NCBI RefSeq assembly: GCF_012524165.2
Contig: NZ_JABACJ020000003.1
Coordinates: 266,799 to 330,798, forward strand
Direction of reading: 5' to 3'
From: Faecalicatena faecalis
GTDB lineage: Bacteria; Bacillota; Clostridia; Lachnospirales; Lachnospiraceae
Length of the DNA stretch: 64,000 bases
A model generated the notes under the pieces. It was not told where the DNA came from. It did not search any database and saw only the letters and a list, made by a program, of their open reading frames with translations. Positions 1 to 6,739 of the stretch are shown in pieces (positions within the stretch are counted from its first letter, which is position 1; every line of letters begins with the position of its first letter). Position numbers and translations under genes: made by a program.

Positions 1-752
1 TCGAACTCATACCAATCCTCGATCGTATGGTTGAACATAATATCATATTCATTCGCCATACTCCACCAAATATACGGATAAGCTGCAAGTCTGCGCACCA
101 CATATTCAAGGTAGACTTTGCATTCTTCCATACTAAGGAAAGCAAATCCCCAGCGGTCGTATGCGTGGAACAGAATCATATCTGTCTCAATGCCCATCTC
201 TCCCAGCCTAGTAACAATGTCCTCAAAATGTGTCCAGTAAGAAAGGCAAGGGCGATGCACATCCCATTTTCCCTCCTCATCCTTCTCAAATGGATAGAGC
301 TTAGGATCATTATGATTATAATCGTAATGCTTTGGGAAAATACAGTGTCTGATTTTATTAAATGGTGCTTTCGAAAGTGATTCCATCGTCTGCTCAATGA
401 TATTCTCACTCTGATGTGCAAACGCATAAATAGTTGTTCCGAAAGGAAGGTACTTTGTCCCATCCTCATATTCAAAATGAGTTCCCACAGCCTTCACCAT
501 ACCATGGCTCTTTTTGGATGCTGTACATTCTTCTTGTCCCTCTGCTTGTACAATTCCTTCTGCTTTCCAATGATAGATTCCTGTTTTTTGTGGAAGAAAC
601 CTGATCTTATAGACTCCGTCTCCATCATAAAAACCCTTCACTGTCCTCTTCTCATCTCCGCACTCAAAGGTTGCCTTTAAATCCACTTCCGCCCAGGATC
701 CCTCTGGCTCATCTCCGTTCAACTTAAGTTCGAACATTTCATAACACTTCAT
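1..752 (-). CDS. DUF5060 / apiosidase-like glycoside hydrolase, 5' part (runs off left edge)
   Basis: About 250 N-terminal residues are present and the rest lies beyond the left edge. Residues 1-95 form a beta-sandwich of the DUF5060 type (FELKLNG, GFYDGDGVYKIRFLP, GIYHWKAEG). After that comes the start of a TIM barrel of the DUF4038/apiosidase-like kind (YLPFGTTIYAFAHQ, FNKIRHCIFPKHYDYN, DRWGFAFLS, YIWWSMANEYD). Proteins of this kind cleave plant-polysaccharide side chains and are usually cytoplasmic; no signal peptide is visible. Two adjacent ATGs occur (755 and 752). The second was chosen because GGAGG lies 7 bases before it. The substrate cannot be read from this fragment. Confidence 0.8.
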   Translation of the reverse strand, partial: MKCYEMFELKLNGDEPEGSWAEVDLKATFECGDEKRTVKGFYDGDGVYKIRFLPQKTGIYHWKAEGIVQAEGQEECTASKKSHGMVKAVGTHFEYEDGTKYLPFGTTIYAFAHQSENIIEQTMESLSKAPFNKIRHCIFPKHYDYNHNDPKLYPFEKDEEGKWDVHRPCLSYWTHFEDIVTRLGEMGIETDMILFHAYDRWGFAFLSMEECKVYLEYVVRRLAAYPYIWWSMANEYDIMFNHTIEDWYEF

Positions 753-865
753 CATATGCCCTCCGTTTTCTGATTCATCTTAAAACATTGTTTATTCATC
801 CCTGATTCTCCCAAATGGAAATAAAATTTTCTATCTGCCAAATGGAATTATAGTAATTATTAAGT

Positions 866-910
866 AGTATACTGTTTGAATGCCTTAACTTCAATCTCTA
901 CTTAAGTAGA
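866..910 (-). promoter_or_regulatory. Promoter and palindromic operator of the glycoside hydrolase gene
   Basis: On the minus strand TTGAAG (889-894) and TATACT (866-871) are separated by 17 bases. Directly upstream is a perfect 14-bp palindrome, TCTACTTAAGTAGA (897-910), followed by two further ACTTAA-containing units in an AT-rich tract (911-935). The palindrome at the edge of the -35 box suggests a regulator site; which protein binds it is not known. The 300-base space between the two divergent genes holds only this element and the tetR promoter. Confidence 0.5.
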
Positions 911-980
911 TTTTACTTAATTTTTACTTAATTTCGGTTTTTACTTTCTCTTTTTTCCGTAAATATTTCCAATAATTTTA

Positions 981-1009
981 TTTACATAATCTTTTATTTC
1001 ACCTATAAT
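981..1009 (+). promoter_or_regulatory. Promoter of the TetR-type gene
   Basis: TTTACA (981-986) and TATAAT (1004-1009) are separated by 17 bases, a near-consensus sigma-A promoter. It lies about 40 bases upstream of the ATG at 1052. Confidence 0.65.
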
Positions 1010-1051
1010 TTAAGAAGAATCACATCGAATAACAGTCCTTGGGAGGCCGCC

Positions 1052-1606
1052 ATGAATCACAATTCCTACACCAAACAGCGTATCTTTCATGCATTCAACG
1101 AATTACTGAACCATACCCCTTTTGAGAAAATCACAGTAGAAATGATCATCCAGCAGAGCCGTGTTTCGAAATCTACCTTTTACCGTCATTTCCATGACAA
1201 ATATGACGTCCTGAACTTTAATTCCATGGCTCTGGCCGATCGTCTGATCGGACAAAGAGTCTGCCGGAACTGGAAAGAATTCCTATTAAATATGTTTATC
1301 GGCATCTCAGAGGATTCCCGATATTACCGCCGGGCCTTCCGTTCCTCCGGGCAGAATGCCCACTCAGGCTTTTTATATTCCTATTCTTTTGGTATTGTAG
1401 AAAAATGCTATCTAACAACTACCGGGCAGACCGAGCTTACCATACGTGACCGTTATACCATCAGCCATTACTGCCATGGCTGTGTCGGAATCTTACAGGA
1501 ATGGCTCAACGATATGGATGTTCTGGCGCCAGAAGAGATGGCTGACATCTTTTATGAGGCCATGCCGGACTATCTCAGAGATACCTGGATTGCAGACGGA
1601 AACTAG
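1052..1606 (+). CDS. TetR/AcrR-family transcriptional regulator
   Basis: 184 residues, the usual length. Residues 5-55 are a TetR DNA-binding domain (KQRIFHAFNELL, FEKITVEMIIQQSRVSKSTFYRHFHDK). The C-terminal part resembles the TetR_C_8 / DhaS-like ligand-binding region (IRDRYTISHYCHGCVGILQEWL). The start has GGGAGG five bases upstream. It is separated from dltA by its own terminator, so control of the dlt operon or of the divergent hydrolase is possible but unproven. The effector is unknown. Confidence 0.85.
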   Translation: MNHNSYTKQRIFHAFNELLNHTPFEKITVEMIIQQSRVSKSTFYRHFHDKYDVLNFNSMALADRLIGQRVCRNWKEFLLNMFIGISEDSRYYRRAFRSSGQNAHSGFLYSYSFGIVEKCYLTTTGQTELTIRDRYTISHYCHGCVGILQEWLNDMDVLAPEEMADIFYEAMPDYLRDTWIADGN

Positions 1607-1634
1607 AACAAGCTTTTTTTCATATTGAACCTCT

Positions 1635-1676
1635 CACAGAATCCTTTTTACTTCTTAAAAGGGTTCTGTGATTTTT
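1635..1676 (+). terminator. Intrinsic terminator after the TetR gene
   Basis: A 14-bp stem (CACAGAATCCTTTT with AAAAGGGTTCTGTG, one G-T pair) is followed by ATTTTT. It separates the TetR gene from the dlt operon. Confidence 0.8.
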
Positions 1677-1761
1677 AAGGGACTTATTTTTAATTTTCGG
1701 GAATTTATATAATTTTTTTAGAAAAAGAAACGATGCTCTAAATAAATTCTTAATAATTATA

Positions 1762-1770
1762 TGCTATACT
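1762..1770 (+). promoter_or_regulatory. Candidate extended -10 promoter of the dlt operon
   Basis: TGCTATACT forms an extended -10 element (TG at 1762, TATACT 1765-1770). No clear -35 box lies 17 bases upstream. It would give a leader of about 110 bases, which contains GCCAAAT and ATTTGGC half-repeats (about 1779 and 1823) able to form a long-range stem. No riboswitch class was recognised in it. Confidence 0.35.
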
Positions 1771-1885
1771 TTTCAAATGCCAAATATTCAGAAATGATTT
1801 CCAGCCTGAAAGCCAAGGATGGATTTGGCAATATTTCTCTTGTTTTTAGAGGGTACTTCATAAGATAAAAGAGGTGAGGAAATCA

Positions 1886-3475
1886 ATGGATATTTTAAAA
1901 ACAATTGAATCATACGCCTGGTCTGCACCAGACCAGGCTGCTATTATATCAGACGGCGATGTCCTGACTTACCGGAATCTGGACACCTATTCTACAGCTC
2001 TTGCACACTGGATTGCATCCAATTGTGAGAATCATAAGGTCCCCATTATTGTATACGGACATAAAGAAGCTCTCATGCTGGTCTGCTTTCTTGCCTGCGT
2101 AAAGGCTGGACATGCGTACTGTCCTATTGATATCAGTGTGCCGGCACAGAGAGTCCAGAAGATTGCGGAAACGGTCAATCCGCCCCTGATACTATGCCCT
2201 GGTACCAATCCAGGCAGCACACCTGAAGAGATTTTTCAGACTGTTTCTCCAGTCATTTTAAACCAAGATAAAATACAGTCCATTATAACAGGCAAATCCG
2301 ATGTCAATACGGCTTCCAGCAGCATGGAAGCATTCTATGATCACAAAGACAAAGAATTATTTCCTGTAACAGGAAATGATACCTTTTATATTATCTTTAC
2401 ATCAGGAAGTACAGGCACTCCAAAAGGAGTACAGATTTCAGCGGAATGCCTCTCGAATTTCCTTGACTGGTCCGCTGGACTCGGATACCCGTCACAGGAA
2501 AAAACAGGAGCCGTTTTCCTAAATCAGGCCCCCTTCTCCTTTGACCTTTCCGTCATGGACCTATATACCTGTCTGGCCTGCGGTGGAACGCTCTGGACAC
2601 TGAATAAAGAGACACAGTCCGATTATAAGTGGCTCCTTGATTCGCTTCGAAAATCACATGCACAAATTTGGGTGTCAACTCCATCTTTTGCCGATATGTG
2701 CTTGGCCGACCCCTATTTTTGTGGGGAACTGATGCCCGACTTAAGACTTTTTCTCTTCTGTGGAGAGACGCTCACGAACCACACAGCAAGACAGCTTCTG
2801 GAACGTTTCCCGAAAGGCAAGATCATCAATACATATGGTCCCACAGAATCCACCGTAGCATTGACCGAAGTAACAATTACCAAGGAGCTTTTGGATAACG
2901 AGCCCGTCCTTCCTGTCGGAAGAGTCAAGCTGGGTTCCCTCATCGAAATCTGGGATGAGCAGGGACACCCTGTCCCAGAAGGAACGAACGGTGAGATTGT
3001 TCTTCTCGGGAACACCATAAGTACGGGTTACTATCAGCTTCCTGAGCAGACCCAAAAGTCCTTCTTCCAATGCGAACGTGATGGACAGACCATCCGCGGT
3101 TACTTGACCGGAGACTGTGGATATCTCAAAGGTGGAATGCTCTATTATCAGGGACGCATTGACCTTCAGATCAAGCTTCACGGATACCGCATCGAGCTGG
3201 AGGATATTGAACAAAATATCCAAAAGCTTGCGGATGTCAAAAACGTAGTGGTCACTCCCAATATCCAGGAGGGAAAAGTAAAAAGCCTGACTGCCCATCT
3301 GGTCTATGAAGGCCTGATAGAGAACCGTCTTAAGACTGCAAAAAAGCTAAAAGAAGAAATGAAACAATTTCTTCCGGATTATATGATTCCTAAGAAAATA
3401 CATTTCCTGGAACAGATACCCATGACAGTCAATGGGAAGGCTGACCGGAAAAGGCTGGGAGGGGAAACGACGTGA
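1886..3475 (+). CDS. dltA: D-alanine--D-alanyl carrier protein ligase DltA
   Basis: 529-residue adenylate-forming enzyme that activates D-alanine with ATP and loads it on the DltC carrier, the first step of teichoic-acid D-alanylation (cytoplasm). The A3 loop FTSGSTGTPKG (about residues 173-183) is intact. GETLTNHTA, INTYGPTESTVAL and GYLTGDCGYLKGG also fit, as does the C-terminal lysine loop (TVNGKADRKRL). A possible GTG start at 1874 is rejected: GAGGTGAGG itself is the ribosome site for the ATG at 1886. Its stop overlaps the dltB start. First gene of dltABCD(X). Confidence 0.95.
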   Translation: MDILKTIESYAWSAPDQAAIISDGDVLTYRNLDTYSTALAHWIASNCENHKVPIIVYGHKEALMLVCFLACVKAGHAYCPIDISVPAQRVQKIAETVNPPLILCPGTNPGSTPEEIFQTVSPVILNQDKIQSIITGKSDVNTASSSMEAFYDHKDKELFPVTGNDTFYIIFTSGSTGTPKGVQISAECLSNFLDWSAGLGYPSQEKTGAVFLNQAPFSFDLSVMDLYTCLACGGTLWTLNKETQSDYKWLLDSLRKSHAQIWVSTPSFADMCLADPYFCGELMPDLRLFLFCGETLTNHTARQLLERFPKGKIINTYGPTESTVALTEVTITKELLDNEPVLPVGRVKLGSLIEIWDEQGHPVPEGTNGEIVLLGNTISTGYYQLPEQTQKSFFQCERDGQTIRGYLTGDCGYLKGGMLYYQGRIDLQIKLHGYRIELEDIEQNIQKLADVKNVVVTPNIQEGKVKSLTAHLVYEGLIENRLKTAKKLKEEMKQFLPDYMIPKKIHFLEQIPMTVNGKADRKRLGGETT

Positions 3476-4626
3476 CTTTTTTCGGTGATTTCACCTTTTT
3501 CGGCTGGCTTCTCCTCGGACTTATACCAGCCGTAATACTTGGAATATTAGAAAAACCACTGCGGTATTATACCCTGTTTTTATCCGCTGCACTTGTGACT
3601 GCCGTTTTAAAGGACACCCCTATACAGCTATTCTACTTGTCACTCTTTGTGCTTGCAGAGATTGCAGTGGTCAAGCTTTACCTGCATCTCCGTACAGCTT
3701 ATGGGCGTAAATCCTGGATTTATCATCTATTTGTGCTTCTTACGATTCTACCTCTTGTTGGAAATAAAATAAGCGGCTTGTTTCAATTAAGCTGGTTCGG
3801 ATTTTTAGGAATCTCTTACCTGACCTTCCGTATCGTCCAGATGATCATTGAAATCTATGACGGGGTCATCCACGAGGTCTCTTTTGTAGAAACGCTGAGC
3901 TTTCTGCTCTTTTTCCCATCCGTCAGCTCCGGTCCGATTGACCGGAGCAGACGTTACCATGATGATTATATCAAGGTATGGAGCCGAAGTGAATATTTGA
4001 ACCTTGTCGGAGATGGACTGATGAAGATCCTGCTTGGAATGGTCTACAAGTTTATCCTGGCAGGCGCCTTCGGTAAATGGATGGATTCCGCAGCCTATGG
4101 AACCGCATGGTACGCCAATATCGGTTATGCCTATTGCTATGGGCTGAATATGTTCTTCGACTTTGCAGGATACTCCCTGATGGCAGTGGGAACAGGATAT
4201 ATGCTGGGCGTATGTGTCCCGGACAACTTCCGCTATCCGTTCATCAGTAAAGATATCAAGGATTTTTGGGATAGGTGGCACATTACGCTTTCCCATTGGT
4301 TCCGGGATTTTATCTTTTCAAGATTTATGATGACATCCATCAAAAAGAAATGGTTCAAGACAAGGCTTACCGGCGCTGCCGTGGGATTTCTTGTCAATAT
4401 GCTGGTCATGGGGTGTTGGCATGGGCTCACACTATCCTACATATTATATGGACTCTACCATGGCACCTTGTTGGCAGGGACCGAAATCTATCAAAAGAAA
4501 AGTAAATTTTACAAGAAACATAAAAAAAAGCTTTGGTATCAGATTATTTCCTGGTTCATTACGATGCAGGCCGTCATGTTCGGCTTCTACATCTTTTCGG
4601 GGAGATTTCTACTGATGCTTCAATAA
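3472..4626 (+). CDS. dltB: D-alanyl transfer membrane protein DltB (MBOAT family)
   Basis: 384-residue polytopic membrane O-acyltransferase that takes D-alanine from DltC across the membrane toward lipoteichoic acid. It has about ten hydrophobic segments. The MBOAT signatures are FFDFAGYS, the loop DFWDRWHITLSHWFRDFIF and the catalytic-histidine motif GCWHGLT. The start is GTG at 3472, overlapping the dltA stop as GTGA with GGGAGGGG upstream, so the two are translationally coupled. Confidence 0.95.
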   Translation: MTFFGDFTFFGWLLLGLIPAVILGILEKPLRYYTLFLSAALVTAVLKDTPIQLFYLSLFVLAEIAVVKLYLHLRTAYGRKSWIYHLFVLLTILPLVGNKISGLFQLSWFGFLGISYLTFRIVQMIIEIYDGVIHEVSFVETLSFLLFFPSVSSGPIDRSRRYHDDYIKVWSRSEYLNLVGDGLMKILLGMVYKFILAGAFGKWMDSAAYGTAWYANIGYAYCYGLNMFFDFAGYSLMAVGTGYMLGVCVPDNFRYPFISKDIKDFWDRWHITLSHWFRDFIFSRFMMTSIKKKWFKTRLTGAAVGFLVNMLVMGCWHGLTLSYILYGLYHGTLLAGTEIYQKKSKFYKKHKKKLWYQIISWFITMQAVMFGFYIFSGRFLLMLQ

Positions 4627-4649
4627 ATTAAATAAAGGAGATTATGATT

Positions 4650-4880
4650 ATGGAAGAAAAAGTACTGGACATTTTAGAAAGAATTTGTGAGGATGATGTT
4701 GTAAGGGAAGACCTTGATATGGACTTATTTGAAGAGGACCTTTTGGATTCCCTGGGATTTGCTGAACTGTTAGTGGACATCGAAGAAGAATTCGGTATCA
4801 TCATCCCACCGTCAGAGGTAGAGCGCTCTGACATGAATACCGCCAATAAGATTATTGCAGCAATTCGAATAAGGAGCTGA
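4650..4880 (+). CDS. dltC: D-alanyl carrier protein DltC
   Basis: 76-residue acyl-carrier-like protein. The serine in LLDSLGF (about residue 34) is the 4'-phosphopantetheine attachment site in a typical DltC context, and the protein is strongly acidic. The ATG at 4650 is preferred over that at 4644 because AAAGGAG lies nine bases before it but only three before the earlier one. It shuttles D-alanine from DltA to DltB. Confidence 0.93.
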   Translation: MEEKVLDILERICEDDVVREDLDMDLFEEDLLDSLGFAELLVDIEEEFGIIIPPSEVERSDMNTANKIIAAIRIRS

Positions 4881-4884
4881 TTCT

Positions 4885-6048
4885 ATGAAGAAGATAACGG
4901 CCTTTCTGACAGCGCTGGTACTGGCAGCGGGGACGATCCTAGGTCTGCATATCCACGCATCAGGAAGCCTGAATTTCCACAATCCAAAGTTCGGCTATTG
5001 GACCGCTAAACAGAAATTCGAGTCCCCTGAGGTCATGAAGCAAAATCTCGATCAGAATACACTTGTTGTTATGGGATCCTCGGAACTTAAACATGGTAAA
5101 AAAACACCCTATCATCCACAAAATGTATTCAAGAACAACCAGCTTAATATGATGTTGATCGGTACCGGGCATTATCAGTGCCTCTCACATGCTATCACAT
5201 TAGCCGCACTGGAGCCGCAAATGCAGAAAAGAAAGGTCGTACTGCTTGTATCCCCGCAATGGTTCCGCAAAACAGGGATTGAGCCGGCCGCCTTTGCTTC
5301 CCGTTTTTCAGAGAGCTCTTACATCGACATGCTGCAGAACTCTAAGCTTTCTAAAGAAACAAAGGAATACATCACCCGACGTGCAGAAAGCCTCTTAGAC
5401 GCCGACAGGCCAACACAGAAGCGTATCATCTCATATGACAATCTTCTTGTAAAAAAGTCCGGTAATCCGCTGGAGAAGCTCCGTTTTCTCCTCTACAAGG
5501 GGTTTCTGGAAGAAAAGCAAAAGCAGAGTATTCTCATGCTCGCTGAGGCAAACGGCATTGCCAAGCCCTCCACAAAAGCATACCATACAGGAGCGCCTGA
5601 CTGGAACACCCTGGAAGCACAGGCATTAAAAGATGGACAAAAGGCTGCCTCCAATAATGAATTCCAGATTTCGGATAAATATTACGAGTGGAAGGTAAAG
5701 CCCCAGCTTGAGAGCAGAAAAGGAAGCAGTAGAAATTCCAGCTATGCTTCCTCCCCAGAATATGAGGACCTGAAGTGTTTCCTCAATGTCTGTAAAGATC
5801 TGAACATAGAACCAATGCTGGTCCTGCTCCCTGTCAATGGAAGATGGTATGATTATACCGAATTCCCCAAAAATGATTTAGAGCAGTTCTATAAAAATGT
5901 GCGGGATATCGCACATTCCTATAAAGGCACACAGGTCGTGGATTACTCGGAAGAGTATTACACCGATCATTTCATGGAAGACACAATCCATATTGGATGG
6001 AAAGGCTGGGTGAAAGTAGATGAAGTACTTTACCAATTTGGCGTCTAA
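4885..6048 (+). CDS. dltD: D-alanyl-lipoteichoic acid biosynthesis protein DltD
   Basis: 387 residues. One N-terminal membrane anchor (residues 4-26) is followed by an extracytoplasmic SGNH-like thioesterase/transferase domain. The nucleophile motif is VVMGSSELKHG and the Asp/His dyad appears as EDTIHIGWKGW near the C-terminus. It completes D-alanine transfer to teichoic acid on the outer face. AAGGAG lies eight bases before the ATG, four bases after the dltC stop. Its last 29 bases overlap the start of the following dltX-like micro-gene. Confidence 0.93.
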   Translation: MKKITAFLTALVLAAGTILGLHIHASGSLNFHNPKFGYWTAKQKFESPEVMKQNLDQNTLVVMGSSELKHGKKTPYHPQNVFKNNQLNMMLIGTGHYQCLSHAITLAALEPQMQKRKVVLLVSPQWFRKTGIEPAAFASRFSESSYIDMLQNSKLSKETKEYITRRAESLLDADRPTQKRIISYDNLLVKKSGNPLEKLRFLLYKGFLEEKQKQSILMLAEANGIAKPSTKAYHTGAPDWNTLEAQALKDGQKAASNNEFQISDKYYEWKVKPQLESRKGSSRNSSYASSPEYEDLKCFLNVCKDLNIEPMLVLLPVNGRWYDYTEFPKNDLEQFYKNVRDIAHSYKGTQVVDYSEEYYTDHFMEDTIHIGWKGWVKVDEVLYQFGV

Positions 6049-6181
6049 AATAAAACAACATCCAAAACTGCAATTTGCACTGTATGTAGCCGTATTCTAT
6101 GTCCTGCTGATGGCAATGTATCTATATGTGATACATGCCAACCTGTCCACTGCGCCTACATTTGTGTATAGTCAGTTTTAA
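6020..6181 (+). CDS. dltX: DltX-like small membrane protein at the 3' end of the dlt operon
   Basis: A 53-residue frame overlaps the dltD 3' end by 29 bases in another phase. It has a basic N-terminus (KIKQHPK), a single membrane helix (about residues 18-39, ALYVAVFYVLLMAMYLYVI) and ends in FVYSQF. DltX proteins are about 50 residues with one helix and a conserved C-terminal FxYxxF-type tail (typically FIYNEF) that takes part in D-alanine transfer with DltB and DltD, so length, topology and tail all match. Usually dltX precedes dltA, so this placement is unusual. No strong ribosome site is visible, so translation may depend on coupling to dltD. Confidence 0.8.
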   Translation: MKYFTNLASKIKQHPKLQFALYVAVFYVLLMAMYLYVIHANLSTAPTFVYSQF

Positions 6182-6207
6182 ACGGAAGATATAAACTGCG
6201 TAATGCA

Positions 6208-6268
6208 AATATCCCCGTAGAAGGCACGGTCATGTAATCCGTGTTTTCTATGGGGATATTGTTCTTTT
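6208..6268. terminator. Bidirectional terminator between the dlt operon and hypA
   Basis: A long stem pairs AATATCCCC (6208-6216) with GGGGATATT (6252-6260) and extends inward through GTAGAAGGCACGG/CCGTGTTTTCTAT with G-T pairs. GTTCTTTT follows on the plus strand. It lies between two convergent operons and can serve both. Confidence 0.7.
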
Positions 6269-6302
6269 ATCAGGAATCACCTGCTGACCAGATTCTAATT
6301 CT

Positions 6303-6656
6303 CTAATATGCCTCAATATTCTTAATAAAACACTCCCGCCCGGTCAGCATCTCTAAAAGCTGCTTTTCCTTACAGTACGGGCATCCTTCCGCCTCCTTGA
6401 ACTCCTCTAGGCTAAAGGATTCCCCGCACACATGACACAGATACCGGGCCGGAAGAATCTCGATTTTCAATTCGGTCCCCTCAAACAAGGGACTTCTCTC
6501 CACTGCTGCCGGAAAGCACTTCTGCAGATAATCGGGAATGACTGAACTGATCTCCCCGATCTGCATGGTGATTGCCTTAATCTCCGTCAAGTCATTCTCC
6601 TTTGCAATCTCCAGCACTTTATCTGCGATACTGAGTACAATCCCCAATTCATGCAT
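6303..6656 (-). CDS. hypA: HypA-family nickel metallochaperone
   Basis: 117 residues, the usual HypA length. It begins Met-His-Glu (MHELGIV); the histidine after the initiator is the nickel ligand in HypA, which fixes the start. GGAGG lies eight bases before this ATG, and the longer frame has no ribosome site. Two CxxC pairs (CHVCGE, CPYCKE) form the structural zinc site. HypA normally delivers nickel to NiFe hydrogenase or urease; neither is in the window. Here it is the last gene of an operon that also encodes a CooC-type nickel ATPase, which suggests it supplies nickel to a product of this operon. Confidence 0.88.
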   Translation of the reverse strand: MHELGIVLSIADKVLEIAKENDLTEIKAITMQIGEISSVIPDYLQKCFPAAVERSPLFEGTELKIEILPARYLCHVCGESFSLEEFKEAEGCPYCKEKQLLEMLTGRECFIKNIEAY

Positions 6657-6739
6657 CCGCTTTTCCTCCATTCCCATATCCTGCTGCCATTCATCTCTTC
6701 CTTCTACTCTGCTCTCCAGCGCAGAAGGGCTCTTTATAT

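Noticed and set aside
2713..4430. Minus-strand open frames within dltA and dltB.
   Set aside because: Antisense shadows of strongly conserved genes.
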